In this document: in pieces, positions 44,765 through 53,695 of the stretch | Numbering within the stretch: the first letter of the stretch is position 1 | Layout of the letters: every line of letters begins with the position of its first letter | NCBI RefSeq assembly: GCF_010725725.1 | Contig: NZ_AP022599.1 | Coordinates: forward strand, 5,332,001-5,396,000 | DNA length: 64,000 nt | Source of the DNA: Mycolicibacterium pulveris | GTDB taxonomy: Bacteria; Actinomycetota; Actinomycetes; Mycobacteriales; Mycobacteriaceae | Direction: 5' to 3' | Program-made: the position numbers and the translations under genes | The notes under the pieces: generated by a model | Told to the model about the DNA's origin: nothing | Seen by the model: only the letters and a program-made list of their open reading frames with translations | Databases searched by the model: none

Positions 44765-45928
44765 TCATTCGAAAACGACCACCGGCTTGATGACGTCGCC
44801 GCGTTTGGAGGCCGCGATCGCCTCGTTGATCTGATTGAACGGAAAGGTTGCGATCAGCCGGTCGAAGGGAAACTTGCCGTCCCGGTAGAGCTGGATCAGC
44901 ACCGGGATGAAGGTCCGTGGGTCGGCGTCGCCCTCGATCACCCCGGATAGCCGCCGCCCCAGGAGCAGATGGCCCTGGTCGATCGTGATGTCGTGTTCCA
45001 TCCCCTCGAAGCCGAGCGTGACGCAATGCCCCGGCGACCCCAGAATCTCCAGTGCCTGCCGGATGACGGCGTTGGACCCCACCGCATCGAGCGAGTGGTC
45101 GATGCCCTTCGGCGCCATCTGCATCACCTCCCAGACGACATCGTCTGTCTGCGTTGGGTTGACGCAGTGGGTGGCGCCGAGTGCGCGGGCGGTCTCCAGG
45201 CGCGCCTCGTTGATATCGATCGCGATGATCGGAGCACATCCGAGGGCCTTGCCTGCCATGACAGCGGCCAGCCCGACCGCACCCATCCCGAACACCGCCA
45301 GGCTGTCGCCGGTGCTGGGGCGCATCACGTTCATCACGGCGCCCGCGCCGGTCTGCAATCCGCACCCGAACGGACCCAACAGCTGCAGCGGCAGGTCCTT
45401 GGGCACTCGGATCGCGTTGCGGCTGTTGGCGATCGCCATGCTGGCGAAGGAGGACTGGCCAAACCAGTTGCCGTGGATCTCCTCGCCGCCGAAGCGCAGG
45501 GTGACGCTGCCGTCGAGCCGCTCGCCGAAGTAGTTCAGCGGTCCGAACAGATCGCAGTACGCGGGCGTCTTGTCGGTGCACGTGTCACACTCGCCGCAGA
45601 AGCCGAAAGTCAACACCACATGATCTCCGGGAACGAGGTTGCTCACCGCCGTTCCCACCGCCTCCACGACACCGGCTCCCTCATGCCCCAACACCGCGGG
45701 CAGTGGCAGCGGCACCAGGCCCTCGGCCGCGGAGATGTCGGTATGGCAGACCCCGACACCGGCGATGCGCACCAGCACCTCGTCGTCGGCCAACTCGGCC
45801 AGCACGACCTCCTCCAGTGACAGTGGCCCGCCTTCGGTGCGCAGCACCGCCGCCCGTGCGATGCGCGGTGTCACGTTGGCGACGTCCAGCGTCGGAACGC
45901 TGGACGCGGCGCCCTTTTCGTTGTTCAT
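44765..45928 (-). CDS. Zinc-dependent alcohol dehydrogenase, aryl/benzyl-alcohol (XylB-like) type
   Basis: A 387-residue medium-chain dehydrogenase that oxidises a primary alcohol with NAD. Catalytic zinc ligands are in GVCHTDIS, LGHEGAG and FGCGLQTGAGAV. The structural zinc loop is CGECDTCTDKTPAYC. The Rossmann motif FGMGAVGLAAVMAGK precedes IIAIDINEARLE, whose Asp favours NAD over NADP. It is the third gene after P450 and SCP2, 18 bases from SCP2, so it likely oxidises the alcohol made by the P450. Confidence 0.93.
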   Translation of the reverse strand: MNNEKGAASSVPTLDVANVTPRIARAAVLRTEGGPLSLEEVVLAELADDEVLVRIAGVGVCHTDISAAEGLVPLPLPAVLGHEGAGVVEAVGTAVSNLVPGDHVVLTFGFCGECDTCTDKTPAYCDLFGPLNYFGERLDGSVTLRFGGEEIHGNWFGQSSFASMAIANSRNAIRVPKDLPLQLLGPFGCGLQTGAGAVMNVMRPSTGDSLAVFGMGAVGLAAVMAGKALGCAPIIAIDINEARLETARALGATHCVNPTQTDDVVWEVMQMAPKGIDHSLDAVGSNAVIRQALEILGSPGHCVTLGFEGMEHDITIDQGHLLLGRRLSGVIEGDADPRTFIPVLIQLYRDGKFPFDRLIATFPFNQINEAIAASKRGDVIKPVVVFE

Positions 45929-45946
45929 ACCCTGATCCGCGCCGTC

Positions 45947-46345
45947 TCAGACGGCGGCGTCCTTGTCTGCCACGAGTTCTCGGTACACCGGAAACAGCGG
46001 TTTGGTCAGCGGCACCAGCTTGAGGATCTTGTTGACCGGTCCTTTGGCTTTGACCTGCCCCTTCGCCAGGCCGACGCCGAGGTTGTATTCCCCGCGCCAG
46101 AACTTGTCGCCGATATCGGCGGGCATGAAGAGCTTCACATCGGCGTCGCCGTCGTCGCCGCCGTCGACGACCTCGATGTTCGGTTCGCGCAGCCGGATTG
46201 TGATCGTCGCATCCGGGTCGGTGTAGTAGACCTGCAGATCGATGTCGGCGGCCTTGAGTTTCGGACCCACCTCGGTGTCGTTGGCGGCGCGGAAGACCCC
46301 GCCGAGGTACTTGTAGATCTCTTCAGCGTTGTTGTAATAGGCCAT
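45947..46345 (-). CDS. SCP2 sterol-carrier domain protein
   Basis: A 132-residue protein made of a single SCP2 domain, which binds lipids or hydrophobic CoA esters in a tunnel. Features are KYLGGVFRAANDTEVGPKL, VKLFMPADIGDKFWRGEYNL and LAKGQVKAKGPVNKILKLV. The ATG at 46345 has GAGAGGGAA upstream; the longer open frame is not needed. It sits between the P450 (38 bases) and the ADH (18 bases), which suggests that it carries a poorly soluble substrate between them. Confidence 0.92.
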   Translation of the reverse strand: MAYYNNAEEIYKYLGGVFRAANDTEVGPKLKAADIDLQVYYTDPDATITIRLREPNIEVVDGGDDGDADVKLFMPADIGDKFWRGEYNLGVGLAKGQVKAKGPVNKILKLVPLTKPLFPVYRELVADKDAAV

Positions 46346-46383
46346 GATTCCCTCTCGAGTGGTGTAGCCGGCGCATCGGGTGG

Positions 46384-47682
46384 TCAGCTGCTTGTCTTGG
46401 CGGGTGGGGTCCAACGCACGGGTAGGGCGTGCACCCCGCGGATGAAGTTGTTGATTTGGAAGTCAGGCTCACCGGTCAACTCGATGTCGGGGATGCGGGT
46501 ATAGATTTCGGTCAGCGCCGAGCGCAGCATCTGTCGGCCCAGGGCGCTGCCGAGGCAGAAGTGCGGGCCCCCGGCACCGAAACCGAGATGTCTGTTGGGG
46601 CTGCGCAGGATGTCGAACTTGCCCGGGTCAGCGAACTCCTCCGGGTCGCGATTGGCCGAGCAGTACCACATCACGACGTGCTCGCCTTCCTTGATCTCCG
46701 CGTCGCCGATGACCACATCGCGAGTTGCCGTGCGCCGGAAGTGCATCACCGGGCTGGCATGCCTGACGATCTCCTCGACAGCCGACCCGACCCGGCCTGG
46801 CAGGTCTTCGAGCAGCAGGTCACGCTGGTCGGGGTGCTTGGAGAACAGGTGCACGGCGTGGGCGATCGAGTGGCGCGTCGTGTCGTTGGCGGCCGAGGCC
46901 AGCATCGAGAAGAACGCGGCGATCTCCCATTCGTCGAGCTTCTTGCCCTCGAACTCCGCGTTGACCACCCAGCTCAGGAGGTCGTCTTTGGGTTCCTTGC
47001 GGCGTTGCTCGGCCATCAGCAGCGCGATCTCCTGAATGCGTTCGGCCTCCTCGGCGTGGGTGGTCAACGCGTCGCGCCCGAGCGCCATCCGGGGATCGTC
47101 CCACGCCAGCATCCGCTCGGCGGCCTCCATCACGATGTGCTGTTCTTCGCTGTCCTCGGTGAGCCCGAAGAAGTGCGCGAAGATGCGACCAGGAACGTAT
47201 TTCGCGTAGTCCTCGCAGAAATCGCCTTCGCCGCGGTCGATGATCTCGTCGAGCCGTTTGCGGGCGTGCTCCGCCACCCATTCGGAGATGTTGCGGGTGT
47301 TCCGGGGTGTGAAGGCCTGCTCGACGACACCGCGCATCTGGCGGTGCTGCTCGCCGTCCATCACCAAGAACCCGGCGGTCGCGGTGATGACGATCTCGGG
47401 CATGTCCTCCATCAACACGCCCTTGCTGGAGCAGAACAGTTCGGGGTTGCGTGATACGTAACGGCAGTCGTTGTATCGGGTCACCGACCAGAACCCGGGG
47501 GTGTTCTCGTCGGGAGGCAGCAGCGTGGACTCGTAGGGGCGGTGATAGGAGACGGGGCACTCGTTGCGCAGGCGGGCGAATGCCTTTTCGCGTTCCTCAA
47601 AGTCCTGCGCCCAGAACGACCTTGCCGACAGGTCCAGGTCGGGGTCGGTGATCATCAGGGGATGCTCGGCGATAGAGGTCAT
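46384..47682 (-). CDS. Cytochrome P450
   Basis: A 432-residue bacterial class I P450. The heme-Cys loop is FGAGGPHFCLGSALGRQ. The I-helix oxygen-activation segment is ASAANDTTRHSIAHAV, and the K-helix ExxR is in VEEIVRHASP. The sequence resembles the mycobacterial CYP groups that hydroxylate terpenoid or steroid side chains, but I cannot place the family. It begins at ATG 47682 and leads an operon with SCP2 and an alcohol dehydrogenase. No ferredoxin gene is adjacent, so the electron donor is elsewhere. Confidence 0.95.
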   Translation of the reverse strand: MTSIAEHPLMITDPDLDLSARSFWAQDFEEREKAFARLRNECPVSYHRPYESTLLPPDENTPGFWSVTRYNDCRYVSRNPELFCSSKGVLMEDMPEIVITATAGFLVMDGEQHRQMRGVVEQAFTPRNTRNISEWVAEHARKRLDEIIDRGEGDFCEDYAKYVPGRIFAHFFGLTEDSEEQHIVMEAAERMLAWDDPRMALGRDALTTHAEEAERIQEIALLMAEQRRKEPKDDLLSWVVNAEFEGKKLDEWEIAAFFSMLASAANDTTRHSIAHAVHLFSKHPDQRDLLLEDLPGRVGSAVEEIVRHASPVMHFRRTATRDVVIGDAEIKEGEHVVMWYCSANRDPEEFADPGKFDILRSPNRHLGFGAGGPHFCLGSALGRQMLRSALTEIYTRIPDIELTGEPDFQINNFIRGVHALPVRWTPPAKTSS

Positions 47683-47818
47683 GCCCAGGAGATTGCCACC
47701 GGCAAGGGTTTCTGAGGATCCAGCACACGGGGCAAGTGCATCTCCCGACAGGGGTGCCGGCCTTCGATCTCTCACGAGAGGGCGACGTCAACCCGTCCTT
47801 CGAGCGATGGCACGGCGC

Positions 47819-47828
47819 GACACGTGTC
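47819..47828. promoter_or_regulatory. Perfect 10-bp palindrome GACACGTGTC in the P450/ALDH divergent region
   Basis: GACACGTGTC lies 38 bases before the aldehyde dehydrogenase ATG, within the 183-base gap between the divergent P450 and ALDH genes. It is the best operator candidate there. The rest of the gap shows only a small CTCTC/GAGAG hairpin near 47770-47780. Confidence 0.4.
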
Positions 47829-47865
47829 CGGTTGACTACGTGACGACCGAGTCGAAGGAGTCACC

Positions 47866-49383
47866 ATGGCTGTGGGCGTCAGACACTACGAGATGTTCAT
47901 CAACGGCAAGCACGTCGACTCCGTGGAGACCGACGAGATCCGCGACCCGGCCAACGAGAAGGTTTTCGCCACCATCGCCCGCGGGAATGTCGAACACGCC
48001 GACGCGGCCGTGTCGGCCGCCCGCGATGCGTTCGAGTCGGGTTCATGGTCGCGGCTGGCTCCCGCCGATCGGTCGAAGGTGATGGTCGCGATCGCCGATC
48101 GGATCGGTGAGGAACTCGACGAGCTCGTCGATCTGGAGTTGCACGCCAACGGCGCCACGGTGCGGCAGGCAATGGGCTTTCATATCGGTTACGCCGCGCC
48201 GCATTTCCTGCACTTCGCCGAGCTCGCGGCCTCCTATAACTGGGAGCGGCAGGTGTCGACCCAGGCGTACCCCACATTGTCGACGAACGTGATTCGTCGT
48301 GAGCCCCTTGGTGTTTGCGCGGCGATCGTGCCGTGGAACTTTCCGCTGCTGCTGGGCATCTGGAAGATCGGGCCGGCGCTCGCGGCCGGTAACTCGGTTG
48401 TCGTCAAGCCCGACGAAAAGGCGCCGTTGACGCTGCTGCGCCTGTGCGAGATCGCCCAGGAGTGCGGCGTGCCCGACGGTGTCATCAACCTTGTCACCGG
48501 TCCGGGGCCGACAGTCGGGGCGCGGCTGGCCGAACATCCCGACGTCGACAAGGTGGCCTTCACCGGATCGACCGCGGTCGGCCGCGAGATCATGCGGCTG
48601 GCAGCCGGCACGGTCAAGCGGATCTCCCTCGAGCTCGGCGGCAAGGGCGCTCAGATCCTGCTCGACGACGCCGACCTCGACATCGCCGTCGACGGGGCGC
48701 TGTTCGGCTGCATGCTGTACTCGGGGCAGATCTGCGAGTCCGGTACACGGCTGTTGGTGCCCGACGACATGTATGACCTCGTGGTCGATCGGCTTGTCGA
48801 CCGCGCCTCCGCGTTGACGTTGGGAGACACGACCGACTTCGACACCGATGTGGGACCGCTGATCTCGGCCCAGCAACGCGACCGTGTACTGGGCTTCGTC
48901 GACAACGCCAGGCAAAGCGGCGCGAAGGTCGTGCTAGGCGGCGGGGCTCCGCGCGGTCGCCGCTTCGCCAAGGGCTATTGGGTCGAGCCGACGATCGTCA
49001 CCGAGGTCACCAACGACATGGAGATCGCGCGCGAGGAGATCTTCGGGCCGGTGTTGTGCGTGCTGCGCTACGCCGACGAGACCGACGCCGTGCGCCAGGC
49101 CAATGACACGCAGTACGGGCTGAGCGCGGGGGTGTGGAGCACAGACTACGAGCGCGCGCTCGGGGTCGCGGCACAACTGCGTGCGGGCACGGTGTGGATC
49201 AACAACTGGCACCAGATCGACTCCGCGCTGCCGTTCGGTGGTTACAAGCAGAGCGGCTTGGGCCGCGAGCTGGGCGAAGACGCGCTCGACGAGTACACCG
49301 AGACCAAACATGTGCACATCGATCTGACCCAGAGCATCGATCGCCACATCTTCGACGCGCTCCTGTCCAAACCGCGCGCCTAG
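47866..49383 (+). CDS. NAD-dependent aldehyde dehydrogenase
   Basis: A 505-residue ALDH-superfamily enzyme. The catalytic Cys is in YSGQICESGTRLLVP, the general-base Glu in RISLELGGKGAQILLDD, and the oxyanion Asn in AIVPWNFPLLLG. FTGSTAVGREIM is the NAD fold. GAAGGAG precedes the ATG at 47866. Transcribed divergently from the P450 operon, it would finish the series alkyl or benzyl group to alcohol to aldehyde to acid. Confidence 0.95.
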   Translation: MAVGVRHYEMFINGKHVDSVETDEIRDPANEKVFATIARGNVEHADAAVSAARDAFESGSWSRLAPADRSKVMVAIADRIGEELDELVDLELHANGATVRQAMGFHIGYAAPHFLHFAELAASYNWERQVSTQAYPTLSTNVIRREPLGVCAAIVPWNFPLLLGIWKIGPALAAGNSVVVKPDEKAPLTLLRLCEIAQECGVPDGVINLVTGPGPTVGARLAEHPDVDKVAFTGSTAVGREIMRLAAGTVKRISLELGGKGAQILLDDADLDIAVDGALFGCMLYSGQICESGTRLLVPDDMYDLVVDRLVDRASALTLGDTTDFDTDVGPLISAQQRDRVLGFVDNARQSGAKVVLGGGAPRGRRFAKGYWVEPTIVTEVTNDMEIAREEIFGPVLCVLRYADETDAVRQANDTQYGLSAGVWSTDYERALGVAAQLRAGTVWINNWHQIDSALPFGGYKQSGLGRELGEDALDEYTETKHVHIDLTQSIDRHIFDALLSKPRA

Positions 49384-49387
49384 CGGC

Positions 49388-51160
49388 TCAGTCGCCGTCG
49401 ACCTTCGGCTTGGCGTCGATCCCGGATTCCTTGCGCTGCTGGGGCGTAATGGGCGCGGGCGCGCCGGTCAACGGGTCGATCCCGCCACCGGACTTGGGGA
49501 ACGCGATCACGTCCCGGATCGAGTTGGAGCCCACCAGCAACGCCGTGATGCGGTCCCAACCGAACGCGATGCCGCCGTGCGGAGGGGGACCAAACGTGAA
49601 CGCCTCCAACAGAAATCCGAACTTCTCCTGGGCTTCCTCCGGGCTGATGCCCATCACCTTGAACGCGCGCTCCTGGACGTCGCGACGGTGGATACGAATC
49701 GAGCCGCCGCCGATCTCATTGCCGTTGCAGACCAGGTCGTAAGCCTCGGACAGGACGCTGCCGGGATCGGTGTCGAGGCAGTCCTCGAACTCGGGCTTGG
49801 GCGCGGTGAACGCGTGGTGGACCGCCGTCCACGCGCCGGATCCGACGGCGACGTCGCCGTGCGCGGCCGCTTCGTCGGCCGGCTCGAACATCGGAAAGTC
49901 GACCACCCAGACAAAGGACCACGCGTCGTCGTCGATCATGTCCAGCCGCTTGGCGATCTCGACGCGGGCCGCCCCCAGCAACGCCCGCGACGTCTTGGCC
50001 GGACCGGCCGAGAAGAACACGCAGTCCCCCGGTGACGCGCCGACGGCGGCGGTCAGGCCCTCACGTTCGGCGTCGGAGAGGTTCTTGGCGACCGGCCCGC
50101 CCAGGGTGCCGTCCTCGTTCACCAGGACATAGGCCAGCCCGCGGTGGCCGCGTTGCTTGGCCCATTCCTGCCAGGCGTCCAGCGTGCGTCGCGGCTGCGA
50201 GGCACCCCCGGGCATCACCACCGCGCCGACGTAGGGCGCCTGGAACACCCGAAACGGCGTGTCCTTGAAGAAGTCGGTCAACTCGACGAGCTCCAGCCCG
50301 AACCGCAGATCGGGCTTGTCGGTGCCGAACCGGCGCATCGCCTCGGCGTAGGTCATCCGCGGCAGTGGCGTGGGCACCTGGTCGCCGATCAGCGCCCACA
50401 GTGCAGTGATGATCTCCTCGGAGATCGCGATGACGTCCTCGGTCTCGACGAAGCTCATCTCCATGTCGAGCTGGGTGAACTCCGGTTGCCGGTCGGCGCG
50501 GAAATCCTCGTCGCGGTAGCACCGCGCGATCTGGTAGTAGCGCTCCATACCGGCCACCATGAGCAGCTGCTTGAACAGCTGCGGGCTCTGCGGCAGCGCG
50601 TAGAACGTCCCGGGTTGAAGGCGCGCGGGAACCAGGAAGTCACGCGCCCCCTCCGGCGTCGAGCGCGTCATCGTCGGCGTCTCGATCTCGATGAAGTCAT
50701 GGCGCGCGAGCACCTCACGCGCCGCCGCATTCACCTTGGAACGCAACCGGATTGCGTTGCCCGGACCCTCGCGGCGCAGATCGAGATAGCGGTACTTGAG
50801 ACGGGTCTCCTCGCCGGGCTGCTCGTCGAGCTGAAACGGCAGCGGCGCGCTCTCCCCGAGCACCCTCAACGCCGTCGCGTTGACCTCGATCTCCCCGGTG
50901 GGGATCTCGGGGTTCGTGTTGCCCTCGGGCCGGATCTCGACCACCCCGTCGACGGCGACGCAGAACTCCGCGCGCAGCCGGTGGGCGGCCTCCAGCACGT
51001 CAGCCTCGCGGAAGACCACCTGCGACACTCCGGATGCGTCGCGCAGGTCGATGAAGATGACCCCTCCGTGATCGCGACGACGTGCCACCCAGCCTGCCAA
51101 AGTCACCTTCTGACCGGCGTCGACGGGCCGCAACGACCCGGCGGCGTGAGTGCGCAGCAC
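49388..51160 (-). CDS. aspS: Aspartyl-tRNA(Asn/Asp) synthetase
   Basis: A 590-residue bacterial-type class IIb enzyme with an OB-fold anticodon domain (1-110: [21 protein letters not shown]), class II motifs ([28 protein letters not shown] is motif 2 around residues 195-225), a GAD insertion, and motif 3 [14 protein letters not shown]. Mycobacterial AspRS is non-discriminating and also charges tRNA-Asn for later amidation. The GTG at 51160 has CAGGGAG upstream. It converges on the ALDH gene with 4 bases between the stops. Confidence 0.97.
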   Translation of the reverse strand: MLRTHAAGSLRPVDAGQKVTLAGWVARRRDHGGVIFIDLRDASGVSQVVFREADVLEAAHRLRAEFCVAVDGVVEIRPEGNTNPEIPTGEIEVNATALRVLGESAPLPFQLDEQPGEETRLKYRYLDLRREGPGNAIRLRSKVNAAAREVLARHDFIEIETPTMTRSTPEGARDFLVPARLQPGTFYALPQSPQLFKQLLMVAGMERYYQIARCYRDEDFRADRQPEFTQLDMEMSFVETEDVIAISEEIITALWALIGDQVPTPLPRMTYAEAMRRFGTDKPDLRFGLELVELTDFFKDTPFRVFQAPYVGAVVMPGGASQPRRTLDAWQEWAKQRGHRGLAYVLVNEDGTLGGPVAKNLSDAEREGLTAAVGASPGDCVFFSAGPAKTSRALLGAARVEIAKRLDMIDDDAWSFVWVVDFPMFEPADEAAAHGDVAVGSGAWTAVHHAFTAPKPEFEDCLDTDPGSVLSEAYDLVCNGNEIGGGSIRIHRRDVQERAFKVMGISPEEAQEKFGFLLEAFTFGPPPHGGIAFGWDRITALLVGSNSIRDVIAFPKSGGGIDPLTGAPAPITPQQRKESGIDAKPKVDGD

Positions 51161-51224
51161 TGAAACTCCCTGGAAATCGGCTGATGGGACAACTGACCCA
51201 GTGTAAGGGTGCCGTTTGCGCCGG

Positions 51225-51230
51225 TAGCGT
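51225..51230 (+). promoter_or_regulatory. Candidate -10 element TAGCGT, leaderless
   Basis: Ends 8 bases before the GTG at 51238; +1 would fall at or next to the start codon. Confidence 0.4.
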
Positions 51231-51237
51231 GGCCGTC

Positions 51238-52125
51238 GTGCGCACTCCGATCGCCGTCGTCGGCCCCGGGGCCATCGGCTCCACCGTGGCTGCGTTGGTG
51301 CACACCGCAGGCCACAAGGTGCTCCTGTGCGGGCGCAGTGCCCGCGACTCCATCGAGGTGCGGCCCGGGGACGGGGCGCCGATCGTGGTGCCGGGCCCGG
51401 TGCTGACCGACCCCGCGGAGATCGAGGGCCCCCTCGACGCGGTGCTGCTGGCGGTGAAGGACACCCAGAACGCGGGTGCCGCCGCCTGGTTACAGCGGCT
51501 GTGCGACGAGGGAACAGTGGTGTGCGCCCTGCAGAACGGCGTCGAGCAGGTGGCGCGCGTCGGCCCGCACTGCCCGACGGCGACGGTGGTGCCCGCGGTG
51601 TTGTGGTTCTCGGCCGAACCGCACCCCGAAGGCGGGATCTGGTTGCGCACCCCGGTGCGGATTGTGTTGCCCGCCAACGACGCGGCCTCGCGGGTGGCCG
51701 AGGTGATGCGTGGTTCGTCGGCGACGGTCGAACTGGATCCGGACTTCGTGACCGAGGCCTGGCGCAAGCTGTTGGTCAACGCGCTCGCGGGGTTGATGGT
51801 GCTGAGCGGGCGCCGCTCGGGGATGTTCCGCCGTGACGACGTGGCGGCGTTGAGCCGTCGCTACCTGGCCGAATGCCTCGCCGTCGCGCAAGCCGAGGGC
51901 GCTGAGCTCGGTGACGAAGTAATCGAGGAGACGGTGAAGTTGTTCGCGCGGGTGCCCGAGGACCTCACGACGTCGATGCTCACCGACCGCGAGGCCGACC
52001 GGCCGCTGGAGTGGGACATCCGCAACGGGGTGATCACGCGCAAGGCGGCCGAACACGGGATCGCCACCCCGATCAGCGACGTGGTGGTGCCGCTGCTGGC
52101 CGCCGCAAGCGACGGCCCCGGCTAG
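51238..52125 (+). CDS. Ketopantoate reductase-like protein (ApbA/PanE family), Rv2573-like
   Basis: A 295-residue NADP-binding protein: [20 protein letters not shown] at the N-terminus, [22 protein letters not shown], and the C-terminal helical domain with [19 protein letters not shown] and [16 protein letters not shown]. The family reduces 2-dehydropantoate to pantoate for CoA synthesis, though many paralogues act on other 2-oxo acids. The GTG at 51238 is chosen because upstream codons lie in the aspS promoter region. The gene order after aspS matches M. tuberculosis. Confidence 0.88.
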   Translation: MRTPIAVVGPGAIGSTVAALVHTAGHKVLLCGRSARDSIEVRPGDGAPIVVPGPVLTDPAEIEGPLDAVLLAVKDTQNAGAAAWLQRLCDEGTVVCALQNGVEQVARVGPHCPTATVVPAVLWFSAEPHPEGGIWLRTPVRIVLPANDAASRVAEVMRGSSATVELDPDFVTEAWRKLLVNALAGLMVLSGRRSGMFRRDDVAALSRRYLAECLAVAQAEGAELGDEVIEETVKLFARVPEDLTTSMLTDREADRPLEWDIRNGVITRKAAEHGIATPISDVVVPLLAAASDGPG

Positions 52126-52145
52126 AGCTGGACCCCGAGGGCGCG

Positions 52146-52204
52146 CCGACACCGACGCAGTGGTCGATTCGGCGGCCGGAAACCAGCCAAAGCGTCGGTC
52201 TCGG
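52146..52204. terminator. Inverted repeat downstream of the PanE-like gene
   Basis: Arms 52146-52158 and 52192-52204 match at 12 of 13 positions around a 33-base spacer that itself contains a weaker repeat. Possible terminator, or a relative of the other intergenic palindromes. Confidence 0.4.
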
Positions 52205-52245
52205 CGCACACCTCGACTAGGCGGCGTCCTTTAGGGTCTATGGCC

Positions 52246-52743
52246 ATGCACGCATGCGAGCGCGTCGGCCTCGACTTCATCCAGAGCGCACCGTATCGGT
52301 TCGTCAGCACGGTCGACCTCAAGATCACGCCCGAGCAGTTGTTCGAGGTGCTCGCCGACGCCGAATCCTGGCCGCGGTGGGCCACGGTGATCACCAAGGT
52401 CACCTGGACCAGCCCGGAACCACGCGGCGTCGGCACCACCCGCACCGTGCACATGCGCGGCGGGATCGTCGGCGACGAGGAGTTCCTCGCGTGGCAGCCC
52501 TACAGCCACATGGCGTTTCGGTTCAACGAGGCATCGACCGACAGTATCGCCGCGTTCGCTGAGGATTACCGCGTGGTGCAGACGCCGGGAGGCTGTCATC
52601 TCACCTGGGTGATGGCGATGAAACCCAACGGCGTCGCGGCCCGCCTCGGCATGGCGCTGGGGCGTCCGGTGATGGGCTGGATGTTCCAGAAGTTCCTCTA
52701 CAACCTGCGCGACTACACCGACAAGCGCTACCGGGTGTCCTGA
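52246..52743 (+). CDS. SRPBCC-family protein, Rv2574-like
   Basis: A 165-residue polyketide-cyclase/START-like protein: FVSTVDLKITPEQLFEVLAD, WPRWATVITKVTWTSPEP and the hydrophobic C-terminal helix WMFQKFLYNLRDYTD. The family binds hydrophobic ligands. I prefer the ATG at 52246 to the one at 52240 because a -10 box TAGGGT (52232-52237) predicts +1 near 52244. It is one of the conserved genes between aspS and the metallopeptidase. Confidence 0.82.
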   Translation: MHACERVGLDFIQSAPYRFVSTVDLKITPEQLFEVLADAESWPRWATVITKVTWTSPEPRGVGTTRTVHMRGGIVGDEEFLAWQPYSHMAFRFNEASTDSIAAFAEDYRVVQTPGGCHLTWVMAMKPNGVAARLGMALGRPVMGWMFQKFLYNLRDYTDKRYRVS

Positions 52744-52804
52744 ACCGAAGACCGGATTCTGTACCGGAACCTCATTTCGCGGTGAATGTGCAAAGCTGGT
52801 CGAC

Positions 52805-53695
52805 ATGACCTTCAACGAGGGCATGCGGATCGACACGAGCACCACCTCGACCAGCGGCGGAGGCCGCGGACCCGGCCGGGGAATCGCGATCGGCGGCGGT
52901 GTCGGCGGGCTTCTGGTCCTGGTGGTGGCGCTGTTTCTCGGCGTGGATCCCAGCACCGTCGTGCCCCAGCAGCAGATCGGCACCGACGCTGTCGACGCGC
53001 CGGGCTTCGATCTGAGCCAGTGCCAGACCGGCGCCGACGCCAACGCGCTAGCCGAGTGCCGTGTGGTCGCCACCGGAAACTCACTCGACGGGGTGTGGTC
53101 CCAGTTGATGCCGGGCTACACCCGGCCGCAGGTTCACCTGTTCACCCGCGGCGTCGACACCCGTTGCGGCGCAGCGACGAGTGAGGTCGGACCGTTCTAC
53201 TGCCCAGCCGATCAGACGGCCTATTTCGACGTCGACTTCTTCAACGTGCTCAAAGATCAATTCGGTTCCAGCGGCGGCCCCCTGGCGCAGGAATACGTTG
53301 TCGCCCACGAGTTCGGGCACCACATCCAGAACCTCACCGGTGCGCTGGGGCATTCGCAGGGCCCGGGTGCGGCGGGTGCGACGGGCGGCGGTGTGCGCAC
53401 CGAACTGCAGGCCGACTGCTACGCGGGCGTGTGGGCGCACCATGCCACCATCACCAAACAGGAGGGCACCGGCGTGCCGTTCCTGGAGCCGTTGAGCGAC
53501 AAGGATATTGCTGATGCGCTGTCGGCCGCGGCGGCGGTGGGCGACGATCGCATCCAGCAGAAGACCACCGGTCAGGTCAACCCCGAGGCGTGGACGCACG
53601 GTTCGGCAGCCCAGCGCCAGAAGTGGTTCACCGAGGGCTACCGCACCGGCGACCCGAACGCGTGCGACACCTTCGCGACAAACGATCTTGGCTAG
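52805..53695 (+). CDS. Neutral zinc metallopeptidase (YpfJ family), Rv2575-like
   Basis: A 296-residue membrane-anchored protease. A Gly/Ser/Thr-rich cytoplasmic N-terminus leads to one membrane helix (about 28-50). The extracellular catalytic domain has VVAHEFGHHIQN, the HExxH zinc site, and a third ligand region in RTELQADCYAGVWAHH. Four Cys in the exported part could form disulfides. Physiological substrates are unknown. The stop overlaps the TTG start of the next gene by 8 bases. Confidence 0.93.
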   Translation: MTFNEGMRIDTSTTSTSGGGRGPGRGIAIGGGVGGLLVLVVALFLGVDPSTVVPQQQIGTDAVDAPGFDLSQCQTGADANALAECRVVATGNSLDGVWSQLMPGYTRPQVHLFTRGVDTRCGAATSEVGPFYCPADQTAYFDVDFFNVLKDQFGSSGGPLAQEYVVAHEFGHHIQNLTGALGHSQGPGAAGATGGGVRTELQADCYAGVWAHHATITKQEGTGVPFLEPLSDKDIADALSAAAAVGDDRIQQKTTGQVNPEAWTHGSAAQRQKWFTEGYRTGDPNACDTFATNDLG

